Source: Pochonia chlamydosporia 170
Taxonomy: Eukaryota > Ascomycota > Sordariomycetes > Hypocreales > Clavicipitaceae
Reading direction: 5' to 3'
Assembly (NCBI RefSeq): GCF_001653235.2
Contig: NC_035793.1
Span: 2,790,001-2,854,000 of the forward strand
DNA length: 64,000 nt
This document shows positions 44,973 to 56,087 of the stretch, in pieces. A program made the position numbers and the translations under genes. The notes beneath the pieces are model-generated. The model was not told where the DNA came from. It saw only the letters and a program-made list of their open reading frames with translations, and made no database searches. The stretch's first letter is position 1, and every line of letters starts with the position of its first letter.

Positions 44973-47900
44973 CTTGCCTGTGGGTTTGCACAGCTAACGC
45001 GGTGCCGGAGTTGTTGTTGTTGTAGTTGCTATCGGTGTTCTTCGAGTCGTCAACGACGAATCCCTGAACTTGGGTGTTGAAGTCACGTCCACGGGCCGCG
45101 AGTGAAGCGCACAAAGTGCCGCCGATTATTCGTCGCGGGAGTCGGCCTGGAGTTGTTGTTGACTCGGCGCCGGCCAATCGATCTCGAGCCGAACAAGACA
45201 ACGGTGGGATACATCCAGATCGACGTCGGTCAAAATGAAACAGGAAAACAGCGTGCGCTTCGCTCAACAATATGCTCAAACGCGGGCTCGCAAATTCGAT
45301 GCAAGTGTCGGCTTCGTTACTTGGAATTGCTGTGCAACTGAGATTGCAATCCCGGGAGTTGTGGTGATTGTTGAAGGAGTGCACGGGTGTCGCGGAATTG
45401 AGATGAAAATATGTTCAAACTCGATGCGGAAAATGTCGTCACTCTTCAGGCAAGACGGACAGAGACGGGGCCGGGGGACGGAGCCGCCGATTTGATACCG
45501 ACCACAGAAGATGCAGAAATAAAAACAAAGACGACAAACCAGCGGGGCAAGTCTCAGTCTGACAAACCGGAATGGACCAGTGGTCTCAATGGCTTCTCGA
45601 TCTCAGCCAGTGTCTGAGTGATGCGGCTCTTTGCGAAGTAACGCAAGGGCAGGCACCACGGGTTCAGGTGAGACCGATTCACCCAATCCGTCAATGGATG
45701 GGGAAGGGAAAAAAGAGAAAGTAGGGAGAAGAAGCACGACCAGACGTGATGGCGACAGCGACAAGTTATTATGCATAGACTTTGAACCGGGACGACGGTG
45801 CTTCCAAGAAAGTTGTCGAGCCAAGACTTTGGGATCCATTAGATCCGGGATGTAAATTGGACGGCGCGAATCGGAGTGGATAGATAACAGAGTTAGCCAG
45901 CCTGACCGACGCCAAAAGCTATTATGGTGCCGTTGGCGCTGACCCAGGAAAGGTTATGAGAAGCATGGGGGACACAATTTGGGGACCACAGAGTGGAGAC
46001 GCATGGCGCACGTATGCAAAGTTGTCAAATGGATGGATGGATCAAAAGGAGATGGATGTTGTTGTGCGTCAGCATCGTGTTGCCCAACAGAGTGTGAATA
46101 CTTGATGGGCAGGGCATGCAAGCAGGGTTCAGTTTTTCTTTTCCTTTTCCCTGGTTTCACGGGCCACTTGCTGATTTGAAGGAACAACTGATCCATGGGA
46201 TACAGTACAATGGCTAAATTGGTGGTATATTCGCTCCCGCCTGGCTGGCTGGGAAAGTCAACCCTGAGACGCTCTTCCTGACTGGATGCCTTCATATCGG
46301 CATTCCGGCACGGAGCGGGCGGTTTACGGAATATTGACAGGCCAGCACCGGACACGACCAACGCAAGGAAAAAAGATTTATCATATTCATCTATCTTGAC
46401 ACAAATGGGAGGCAACTGCCGAGCATGTTCTCGCGGCCGACCGCCGGAGACCTCGTTTCAGCTTTTTGACATCTCACCAAAACCTTCCAGTAGGGACCTG
46501 CTGATGGCTCGTGGCGTCCATACACCCACGCTGCGGCTGATACTGGAAGCCGTGCCGTCCAACTCCAGCACTTGAGTAGCCAACCGGGGCAGATCCTCAG
46601 CTAGAACCCCCGACGCTTTTATGCTTAACCTTACTTTTGGATAACTTCTCCCCTGGAACCCTTCAAAATTCGAACGTGCCCGACAGCCACGACCGCCCGC
46701 TTTGGTGTGAGATAGCTTCCGGGTGTTTCCGACAATGTTGAATTTTTAGACGACGATGGCTGCTGGCAACGATTGTCGTTCAAGATCTGTCTGTATTGGT
46801 CCCCAGACCAGAGGAACATGCAAGCCTGAAAGAGAAACTCGACGATGAGTGGCGATTTGTGCCCACACTCCCCACTCGCGGCACGATGAGAGCAATTGGA
46901 ACACGAGAAGCCGACCGTTGGGTCATCTCTGTGTTCCGGGAAAGTGTCTTGGCAAAAGGTGTTTCACGATTAAGCCAGTCATCGTCTTTGCAGCATTGTC
47001 TCACGTCGTGTGAGTCAGTTCTCACTGACGTGCTGCATTGATCCTCATCGATGGCCAAGAACATTTTACGAAAACTTTCAGCTCTCGAAGATGTTACTGT
47101 ATACCTTTTGACACCAGACTCATCTTTGCGGCCGCTGTGAAGACTGCATATGATCCGCAAATCATCAACAGCAGAGTTACCTACCTAGGCATCCGGACAA
47201 CTCTGTACTACACCCACCAATTGCAAAATGCCTGCAACCCGACGTCACCAACCAGTCGAGGGGCCTTTTACCTCCTCCCCGCATCGCAACCAGAATGCGG
47301 AGGCGGAACGAAGATCAATGGCTGGCTTCTGAACATACCGCACATTCAAACTCATCATACTCGTCCGTGCTGGTGCTGGAGAGCTGATTCGAAGATCATC
47401 CGCTAAGCAAGGTGTTTATCTCCTACCTTAGATGTCACGATCGGGTACAGATGCCTACTGCAGGAAAACAGGATTTCAAGACAAGGAGGCCATTTTGCAC
47501 CGCGAATATATGCACGTACGCGGATAACTTGCCGTGGCAAGACCTTGGGCATGGTATTTACTGCACCAAACGGGTGTTCTTCCTTCTTTTGGTGAGTCAG
47601 CCAGCCAGCTCGTGCATTGGTACCTACAGTACCTAGCGGTGAGGAAGCACGTGCAGCATACGGCTGGGATCATACCAGAACGGTAACAAAACGAATGACG
47701 GCCAATATGACCATTGATGGAAGTGTATTGGGTAAATTACCACCGTTTGGTCTTTATAATCCTGCTGTCGTCTGTGCATGGGCCGGTAGCGGACCTGTGA
47801 GTCTGATCTGCTCAAACCGGAGCAAGTCGCCAAGATGGTGAAATGAGACTCCAAGGAAGGGACCAGCTACTCCCTAAGTACAATGGAAGGCCAAAAGTAT

Positions 47901-48393
47901 TTAAACGAGTAAAAGATATCTCATATCGCGTTATACCCTGCCATATACAAAGATGTTTTAGTGTATATTTAAAGACGTGGGCAAGTATTCCTTACCACAT
48001 GCTATGGGCAATAAGCACGGCTGCCAGCAAGATTTAGTCTCTTGTAAAGGTTATTCAGCTTGACAATACATTGGGCTGACACAAAAACAAAATGTAGTTT
48101 TAGCCAATATTTGCACAAAAAAAACATGTAGACATGCTTGAATCGATGGTCTTTTGACATGGCTATGGACATAATAATACATTACATACTTTGACAAGTG
48201 TTACCACCTCCTATAAACTTATACATTATTCCATGTCTTTGTGCACCCAGTTTCCCAATGTTAGGCATTCCNNNNNTAAAGCGGCCCATCTAATAAACGC
48301 CGCCGCCGTGTATCCAGTGCCAGAGATATTATGATATTACTCACCCCCAGCAGACACTCCCGCATAATACATCATTTTCATCATTGCGTTTCA
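44973..48393. other. Gene-free interval upstream of NHA1
   Basis: 3.4 kb. The first kilobase is the likely NHA1 promoter. No open frame has coding character; the longest are 153 codons minus at 45954-46415 and 126 codons minus at 46780-47160. TACCTAC/TACCTAGG words occur near 47181 and 47625. The distal part (about 47900-48240) is AT-rich and borders the assembly gap. Confidence 0.55.
48272..48276. other. Assembly gap (5 N)
   Basis: Five undetermined bases in the AT-rich sequence downstream of the minus-strand surface-protein gene; the real gap may be longer. Confidence 0.98.
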
Positions 48394-49173
48394 TCAAGCC
48401 ATATTTACTGCAATCGTAAATACCAAAAGTGCAAAAATCCTTGCAGGAACATCAATAGACTTTTGCGACACTGATTCTGGCACAAAGTCAAACGGGCTCC
48501 CACCTCCTCCGGGCGGTTGCGTTCGTCTAGGCGCAGGGGGTGCAGTTGATGAAGTCGTTTCTGTACTTGTTGTAGGCACCTGTGCTTCTGTGTTGGTCTT
48601 CTGCGTCTTTGGCGTCGTAGCTATCGGTGTTGTAATTGTAGAGGATGTTAATGGCCCGTCGCCGTCGCCGTCGTCGTTTCTTGTTGTTGTGCTGGTTGGA
48701 GACGGTGTACTGGGTGCAATGGTGGTCGAGATAGATGTCGTAGTTGTTGAAGTTGGTGGCGGCGTATCAAAAGGTATTCTAGAAAAGGTTCTTGGTGGCG
48801 GAAAGCTAATTGAGGTAGTCGGCAGCGGCGGTGCCTGTCTGTTCCCGCAGAGGGCAATCAGGAGGTTGCCATTTTGTGCCTGATCTAGCAAGGAGCTTGA
48901 GCCAATGCTGACCAAAACACACGAAGACTGAATGTTACTCTCGACCCTCGTGATGCCGTTTTGGCACGCTGCGGAGCAGGTATTTCCATTTTCGAAGTCT
49001 TTCCTGGAGCAACCTTGGATAGGTGCGTTGTATGCGATAACACATCCCAATGGCAGTGACTCCGAGCTTATTGATTGAAAATTCGCCAAGGATAAAAACC
49101 TCCCCGAGGCTTCCATTGCCAAGAGAAATACTAGAAACAGCGTATTCGCCAGTCGCAGCGGTTTCCTTGCCAT
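48394..49173 (-). CDS. Secreted six-cysteine, Ser/Thr-rich protein, probably GPI-anchored
   Basis: 259 aa, intronless. A signal peptide spans about residues 1-24 (RLANTLFLVFLLAMEASG). A small domain (residues ~40-110) holds six cysteines (GCVIAY, GCSRKD, TCSAAC, SSCVLV, ALCGN), enough for three disulfides. A ~110-residue Thr/Ser/Pro stalk of the kind that is heavily O-mannosylated follows. The C-terminus is hydrophobic (ARIFALLVFTIAVNMA), fitting a GPI-attachment signal. The cysteine count is lower than the eight of CFEM domains, so it is not called CFEM. It is probably a cell-wall surface protein; its ligand or role is unknown. Confidence 0.8.
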   Translation of the reverse strand: MARKPLRLANTLFLVFLLAMEASGRFLSLANFQSISSESLPLGCVIAYNAPIQGCSRKDFENGNTCSAACQNGITRVESNIQSSCVLVSIGSSSLLDQAQNGNLLIALCGNRQAPPLPTTSISFPPPRTFSRIPFDTPPPTSTTTTSISTTIAPSTPSPTSTTTRNDDGDGDGPLTSSTITTPIATTPKTQKTNTEAQVPTTSTETTSSTAPPAPRRTQPPGGGGSPFDFVPESVSQKSIDVPARIFALLVFTIAVNMA

Positions 49174-50869
49174 TGCAAACTGCCCAGGCGTGACGCCGTT
49201 CTGGCCTCTGTTGTATGATCGAACCGGCCAAATTCAGCTGTGGTCTGCCAAAACTTCGTGATGGAGTTTGAATGATCTGAAAAATTCCGTAGGCGGCTAC
49301 TTGAGAAGGGAACGCTGGGTCCTGGGGGATTCTCGCTCCCGAAACACAGTTCGTCGCAGATTTGATCAGTATGACGATGGGATCTGCTCGGGACCTTCGG
49401 TGCCAATCTTAAAACAGCGCGATCTATACTTCCACGGGCTCGCAAAACGTGTCAGGTGGTAAAACAGTTCCGTTTCTGGGTGCAACCAGTTCCACGGAGG
49501 AATAACCTGTTTGGCGTTTCTCGTGCCACGTTCGGTGCCCGAAGCCGTGCCCGAAACACAACGGGAAGAATTTGGAATATGAGGCCTGAGGGCAAGGTAG
49601 TGGGTTGGGTGAATCGGACTCTTGAAGACGCTTTGGTATGCTGCCTTGTAGAGCGAAGACCAACCTGTGAAGACTTTCTGGTTGGATGGGCAGTGCGGTT
49701 GGTGGCCGAGTTGCCTCTTGAGCGCCAGTTGCTGTGAATCACGAGTCAAACGATGCCTAACTGTGGTGTTTCCAAATGTTGAGAGAAGTCTATGGAAGAA
49801 AGACGCAAAAGAAGATTGTCGCAAGTGGTCGCGAAGAAGAAGATGGGCGGCAGTTTTACAAGTCAAGTTTGTCCCTTCCTTCGCAGAGTCTTTGGCGCCG
49901 GTGCGCATTCCTTACGGAGCGGACCAGCAGCTGAACACAAGGAAACGAACAGGACATGGCGAGAACAGGATTGATGTGTTTCCATCTCGACCTTAGCCCG
50001 AATCAACATGGTGGAACAATAACCAACGGGTTTGGAGGTGAAGAGGACGAAACGAAACGACGTGTGTTTGAAGTCTGAGGCAGGGTCTGTGACTCCGTGA
50101 ACACGACACGCCATTGGTGGGAACTTGGAACCGATGAACAGCTGCCATGCCGTCCTTTCATCGCTTTTGCCCACAACTTGGAACCTTTTGGTCTCTTCAA
50201 ATGTTTCGATGATCCGTCCTTCAGCCGCACCGGACTTCATTTTGACGCTGAACAGGCATGCATCTTGGCCCTGTGCTAGGAGACCAAGGAGATGGTCGAA
50301 ACCAAGTAGCCTCGTGGCAGCCATCTCCTTTGTGACAGCCTAAAAGAAACCGACCGACCCCTGTCCATTGACGACATCTGGTATTCTTTCATCAGATTTG
50401 CCTGTTCGGAGTCTGCCCAATGAGCGATGCATCTGCAAGACGATGAACAAATTCCTCGTCCGCCTGGGAACGCCCGAGTGCACGTCGGCTCGAGAAACCA
50501 TACAATGCTTGCGCCATAATGTCAGCTTCATCATCGCCTTTGAACATCGGCCATCGGCCATCCGGTTGGCCCGGGCGAGTGACATATGGCGGGGTTTGAT
50601 GGCTTAGGGCTTAGATCGGCCTCGAGGTGTTCACTTTGACGTTGCGGCTATGAGTTCCGGCAAATCAGCTATATCCACTGCGGAATCTGGGGTAATGCCA
50701 TCCTCCAAGGTCTTGGCCGAAGATTGCCGTGCTTCAAACTATATTAACTGTCCTGACGTTGACGCCAAGAACCGTCGCCTTGGCGATATCGGGTCATGAA
50801 CAGCTAGAAAATCCACAAGTATTCCAGGTCAATCTCTATGACGGGAAAGCTCTCTTGAAACAAGACACA
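49174..50869. other. Divergent spacer, surface protein to P450
   Basis: 1.7 kb. Open frames up to 180 codons (minus, 49366-49908) overlap frames in other phases and show no recognisable motif. The part 50729-50869 is an open in-frame extension of the P450, treated here as leader. Confidence 0.5.
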
Positions 50870-52456
50870 ATGCATTTGTTCCTGGTGCTGGGAGGCGCTT
50901 TGGTCGCCATTGCCTTCACGTATCTGACCTCGGCCATAATCGCTGCAATCTTTTCCCCTCTGCGATCTATCCCTGGGCCATTCTGGGCTAGGTTCACTCG
51001 GCTGTGGTACTTCAGGCGTGTCTATGACGGAAACTTTGAGCATGACAACATTGACCTGCATCGTCGGTATGGTCGTGTTGTCCGGGTGGCTCCAAACATG
51101 TACAGCATTGATGCACCAGACGCGGTAAACACAATCTACGGTATCGCATCTAAGATGCCAAAATCAGAGTGGTACGAGGGCTGGAAACACCCTTCGCCAG
51201 ACCGCTGGACTTTGTTCCCGGACCGAGACATCAAAAGACATGCAGAAACTAGAAGGAGGTTTCAGGGCCTTTACAGCATGTCAAGTTTAGTGAGCTACGA
51301 AAACTATGTCAACGAATGTACCGATATCCTACAGCAGCGACTGTCCGAGTTTGCCAAGCACAGCTCCATCATCGACATGACGCATTGGTTTCAGTGCTAT
51401 GCATTTGATGTCATCGGGAATATTACGTACTCCCAGAGATTCGGCTTTCTCGACCGTGGCGAAGATGTCGATGGCATCATCAAAGCTTTGCACGGATCCA
51501 TGATATACAGTACCCTGATAGGCATCTTCCCAGCACTGCACAAATACATCTATGATATTATGAACAAGGTAAACATTGGCGGAGCTGTTGGACGAACATA
51601 TCTCATGAAGTTTGTTGGCGAAAGAATTCAGCAGAGAAAGGCGGAACGAGGACAATATGCAGAGAAATCTGTCTCGTTGGATGAGAACGCTCCGCAGGAT
51701 TTTCTTGAGAAGCTCATGGTTCAAAATGAAGACAACCCGCAAAAAGTCACTCCCTATCACATCTTCATGATGGGCCTCTCCAACATTATAGCTGGCGCAG
51801 ACACCACTGCAATCAGCCTTTCTGCAGTATTGTACTATCTGATTCGGAGTCCAAAGGCAATGCAAAGACTGAGAGACGAAGTTGAGCAATGCGTCACCGA
51901 TGAGCTTTTTAACGGAACACACCTCACTTTCAAGCAGAGCCAGGAGATGCCATACCTGCAAGCGGTCATCAAAGAAGCCCTTAGACTGCACTCCGCAACT
52001 GGCCTACCGCTCTGGCGGGTAGTTACGGATGCAGGGCTGGAACTCGATGGCCGTTTCTTCCCACCGGGCTCCGTTATTGGTCTGAATACTTGGGTCGCAC
52101 ACTACAATGAGGATATTTTTGGCGCCGACGCGAAAGAGTTTCGGCCGGAACGATGGATCGAAAGAGATGATAATGAGGCGGAGATAAAGGCCATGAATGC
52201 ATATTACTTGCCGGTTAGTACCAACAGTGTTTCCACAGCCCTCTAAAGCGTACTAATTTTTTTGCAGTTTGGACTCGGATCCCGCACATGCCTGGGGAAA
52301 CATATTTCATTCTTGGAAATGTCCAAATTGATTCCTCTTCTGGTGAGAAACTTTGACTTTGAGTTGGTTGGAGAAGAGCGCGACTGGAAAGTTGAGAATT
52401 ATTGGTTTGTCAAGCCAGCGAATTTCTTTGTCAAGGTCGCGAATCGCAAGTCTTGA
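50870..52456 (+). CDS. Cytochrome P450 monooxygenase (pisatin-demethylase-like)
   Basis: Two exons (50870-52213 and 52268-52456; 54-nt intron) give 510 aa. ER-anchored heme monooxygenase receiving electrons from P450 reductase. It has a membrane anchor (residues ~3-25, FLVLGGALVAIAFTYLTSAI), a Pro-rich hinge (SIPGPF), the I-helix AGADTTAIS, the K-helix EALR, FRPERW, and the heme-binding loop FGLGSRTCLG with ligand C456, split from the rest by the intron. General sequence (LHRRYGRVVRVAPNMYSID, the ETRRRFQGLYSMSSLV region) is like pisatin demethylase / benzoate-hydroxylase-class fungal P450s; the substrate is unknown. An in-frame ATG at 50729 would add 47 residues before the anchor; I prefer the start at the anchor. 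The stop is 62 bp from that of a convergent SnoaL-like gene. Confidence 0.93.
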
Positions 52457-52518
52457 TGAAGCACGTCAAACAAAATCGCAAATAGCCTCAAATTGACCAA
52501 CTATTGATTCATCTCCCG

Positions 52519-53312
52519 CTACTCTTGTTGGTGCTCCCAAAACAAACCAGGATCGTCATGTCCATCCAGCCAGTTCTCCATACACTCATACATCTTACTC
52601 CAATACGGTTCTCGCAGCGTCGCAAGCTGCGTATGAATACGATGACCCAACCGAGCCTGTGCTGCACCAAGATAACGATACCCGTCAGGATACTTGCTCA
52701 GCTCTTCCGACGAGAAATGCGGCACTGATGTCCCATCGACAGAGCACACCTTGTCCTTTTCGTAGATGATCTTGACGAACTGCACCTTCCAATCCCCCTC
52801 ATGAGCCGCATCCTTCTTACAGAAGAATATATATCGGCAATCACAGTCGACGTCATATATCAGCGGCGATGAAGTCCCGTCTTGTGTGGCCTGAAAGCGC
52901 TGCGTGATAGTGGCCTTCATTTTGCCCACTGCACGTTGCGACTGCTGGTTGAGTTCGACGAGGGTGCTGTTTTCGCGGTGCATGATGAACGCGCCGTTGG
53001 CTTTACCCTGTTTGGATATTTTGATGAATTCGTCAATTTGGCAATTTGTTGACCAGGCTGAGGATTTGGTCAGCACAGGTTTCTAGATATCCCGGTGTGC
53101 TAGGGTGAAGGGTACGGAAGGAAGATGTACGTACTTGTCCATATGTGCGCGTCGTCAGTAAACATGGATCGGAAGTTGGCCCATTCCGAGTTATCTCTGT
53201 ACATGGGCCAGCCTTTGCATAGCTCGCTTATGATGAGGCGGTCGATGACTTCGGGTGTGGTGCCGCCGAGGTGTGAGTATTGCTTGGAGTGGCTGTCAAG
53301 GGGGGTGGTCAT
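52519..53312 (-). CDS. SnoaL-like (NTF2-fold) protein
   Basis: Two exons (53312-53135 and 53057-52519; 77-nt intron with a CTGAC branch site) encode 238 aa. The start [12 protein letters not shown] leads into a helical segment with [18 protein letters not shown]...[15 protein letters not shown]. This is the usual opening of SnoaL-like domain proteins, a cone-shaped alpha+beta fold shared by polyketide cyclases, hydroxylases and ketosteroid isomerase. Later strands ([40 protein letters not shown]) complete the fold. Members with this layout have mostly unproved function. The C-terminal helices ([16 protein letters not shown]) extend the domain. The neighbouring P450 makes a catabolic or secondary-metabolite role plausible, but this is inference. 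Confidence 0.85.
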
Positions 53313-53638
53313 GATGAACGGGTAGTAAATTGTGAGAGTAAGTATGTGTAGTTGTGTTTAGTTGGTATTGGATATGTGGTGAGTTTAATAGTATGGTGAG
53401 AATTAAGTAGGCTATTTGTTTCGGCTAGTAAGCGGCTGCTGTGAAGCTGAGAGTTATGTATACGAATTATACTTGCGCCTTACAATACCAGTTCGAGCAA
53501 ACAATCGGATAGATGGAATATAGAATAAATTCATATTTGATACATAAAATACAGTCATGATGCATTCATCATTATAATTTTCATGAGAGCCAACGTCAGT
53601 CGCATCAACCACCACAAAACGCCAATACCTCCAACCCA

Positions 53639-54247
53639 TCAAAACAACTCCAACAAAGCAAGCACTGCAATCATCACAAACACAATCCTCGGCCTCAACT
53701 CACCCACCCCCGAAACCTCCTTCCCAACCTCCTCCCCAAACTGCCCAACCACATTCCCCCTCGGCCAATACTCACACACAAGATACCAGCCCTTCTCACC
53801 GCACAGCCTCCTGTCGCAGCCCACCGCCGTCGTATTCTTCCACACCAACTGCGTAAAATGGCCCGTGTCGTGGCCAAACTGCGGATCCGAAAAGTCGTAC
53901 TTGTCCCTCTCGTTGCCCCAGGCCTCTACGCTGGCCGTCGCGTTCGGATACCCCTCTGCTAGGTTCTCGCCGTAGGGGCCGCCCGAGTGCTCGAACTGGC
54001 AGTCGCTCTTTTGGAGGTAGGCGCCGGCGAAGGAGGCGAGGGTCTTGTTCCACGAGACGGCGCTGGCGTTGTGTTGGTCGCGGTAGAAGTTGGTGCTGTT
54101 GAGGATGGCGGATGTGAATTTTGAGGTGGTCTTCCATTGGGGCTCGTTGGAGGGTATGGAGGGGGCGGCGGTGACGGTTACGGCTGCGGAGAGGGTTTGT
54201 GGGAGGAGAGAGAGGGTGAGGGTGAGTATGAGGTGTGTTGGTTTCAT
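53639..54247 (-). CDS. Secreted CAP/PR-1-like protein, possibly GPI-anchored
   Basis: 202 aa, intronless. A signal peptide covers residues ~1-21 (THLILTLTLSLLPQTLS). The CAP (SCP/TAPS) domain then starts with ILNSTNFYRDQHNASAVSWN and contains the domain hallmarks GENLAEGYPN, GHFTQLVWKNTTAVGC and WYLVCEYWPRGN, with the conserved histidines and cysteines. Fungal PR-1-like proteins bind sterols or fatty acids and are exported (Pry family knowledge). After the domain, a short hydrophobic C-terminus (RIVFVMIAVLALLELF) suggests GPI anchoring, which is unusual but seen in some fungal CAP proteins. Several N-glycosylation sequons are present (NST, NAS, NKT, NAT, NTT). Confidence 0.92.
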   Translation of the reverse strand: MKPTHLILTLTLSLLPQTLSAAVTVTAAPSIPSNEPQWKTTSKFTSAILNSTNFYRDQHNASAVSWNKTLASFAGAYLQKSDCQFEHSGGPYGENLAEGYPNATASVEAWGNERDKYDFSDPQFGHDTGHFTQLVWKNTTAVGCDRRLCGEKGWYLVCEYWPRGNVVGQFGEEVGKEVSGVGELRPRIVFVMIAVLALLELF

Positions 54248-56087
54248 GGCGATGGGATGTGATATGATGCGTGGAGTTGTGATGTGTTGGTTGAGGTTTA
54301 GATGGGCGATTACAACTTGTGTTGTAAATGATCGAGTTAATATTACATCTGGGTGGAATAAATTACAACTATGGAAACAGTCACGTCTTTGGAATATTCG
54401 GCGGATAAATTAATGTGACCGATTCCAAGGAAATATGCCATTCCTTGAGTGTGCCATTCCATCGTCAAAACCGGGTTGAAGAAGTGACGTAGTTCCTCGT
54501 CGCTCAACGTGGCGCAGATCAGCCATCAACAGCCAAGGATGATTCTTTGGAGGACGGCTGTCCGCTTTACGAACGGTATGGAGGCGGCCAATGTGCCGCA
54601 ATTGAAATGATGGTAAATGAATGTACTGGCAAGAATTGAATGTTGAAATGTAAATACATGTCATGAAACGCGACCACATGGCTGGCGCGTAGTGAAACTG
54701 GTTAGAGTTTGGGTGTCACCGTAACAGGCTCAATAGTAATGAATCATCTTGTGATGGAAACACGAGATCAAACTCTTGAGAATTTAATTCTCTGGGTACT
54801 TGTTAATTTATTTTGGGAGAGTAACATACAAAGGAAGTGGCTGCGTGAATAGCTCTGCGACCGAGGAATCCATATATAGACAAATGAGTCAATGACCAAT
54901 GTAGAGGGTTGGAGGAGCAAGTTGTGAATACACCAACCGAGACCATCAACGGCGAAAGTGACCGAGATATACATAAGAATATTCAGGCTGCAGGTACACG
55001 ATGAGTAACTTATCGACTAATCGTCCTCACTGATGTGCCTCGCGAATAGCCATTTTGGCGTTGTAACACACAAGGCTGTAAGAGCATTTGAGACGTCGGC
55101 GTGACCCTAACCTTTGCTTGGGGCTTTCTGGTATTTATACAGAGGAGGTGTCTGCTTCGAAAGATTCCAGTCATGTAACTGAACTCGTTACATTCGTGAC
55201 ATGGATGAAATAAATTGCAATGATATTGCAATTTCCACTAACAGTCAAACAATGAATGCATTAGTTACCATCCCTGGAGTTGCCAACTTACTCCATCAGC
55301 AGCTATTTTACCAAATTCGAAAACCCAAATATAATAAAATAAAGCCGTGATTAATTACCACTGCAATAGTGCCAATTTTTTCCACTTTCCCGCAATCTGC
55401 CTTACCATTTCATCCGTGAGCGCACGGTTCTCATTTGGGCAACAACCCAGCGATAATTGCATATTTCGAAACTTCTGGTAACTTGTCGCACTTTAAAGAA
55501 CTGTATTCGCGGTAAAGAAAAACACCCCTGGTGGTTCGTTGTGCAACCATACGCGCGGCTCATGCAGGTGACTGTTGGTTGCTGGACATGGTACCTGCAA
55601 TTTAACAAAGTTGTTAGTGCGCGCTCATTTTAAGTAGCATGGCACGAATTAGAATTGTTTGGTGATAAAGGAAATAGTGGCCAGAATAGTGTTGACAGAG
55701 AATGTCTCCATTCTCCGAATCATGTGAAAATATCAGGTTTCCTTCGGAGCAACAACCCTCTGCAGTCGTCTCTGTGTAAGCAGTTTTTATACCGCTAAAG
55801 GGAAGCAGGTTCAAGGATAAAGCTCGATTAACAACGCTGTTCCGTAGGCATGTATCTTGGGCTACGACCAACAGAAAAGAGCATTTGAGACACGGCTAAT
55901 CCAGCTGTGTACACCCACTCACATCAGATTGCCATGTCCTTCAGAGCAAAAGGGGCCAAATGCAGCATGGAAGAAAAAAGTATAAATAGAGCCAACCATG
56001 TTTCAATGAGCAAGGAAAACTTGAACCTGCGATAAATCCTAATCACTCGCTCAGTTAAGCAGTTGTTGTGTGCCATCAACTGCAAAC
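54248..56087. other. Divergent spacer, CAP protein to Hsp70-like gene
   Basis: 1.8 kb, AT-richer than its surroundings, with no supportable gene. It contains the core promoter of the Hsp70-like gene (TATA box at 55981). Confidence 0.6.
55981..55988 (+). promoter_or_regulatory. TATA box of the Hsp70-like gene
   Basis: A canonical TATAAATA, preceded by a poly-A run, lies 107 bp upstream of the predicted ATG. Its position and match make it a likely core promoter, suggesting an inducible gene. Confidence 0.55.

Noticed and set aside
48394..49173. CFEM domain in the surface protein
   Set aside because: Only six cysteines with spacing unlike the eight-cysteine CFEM pattern.
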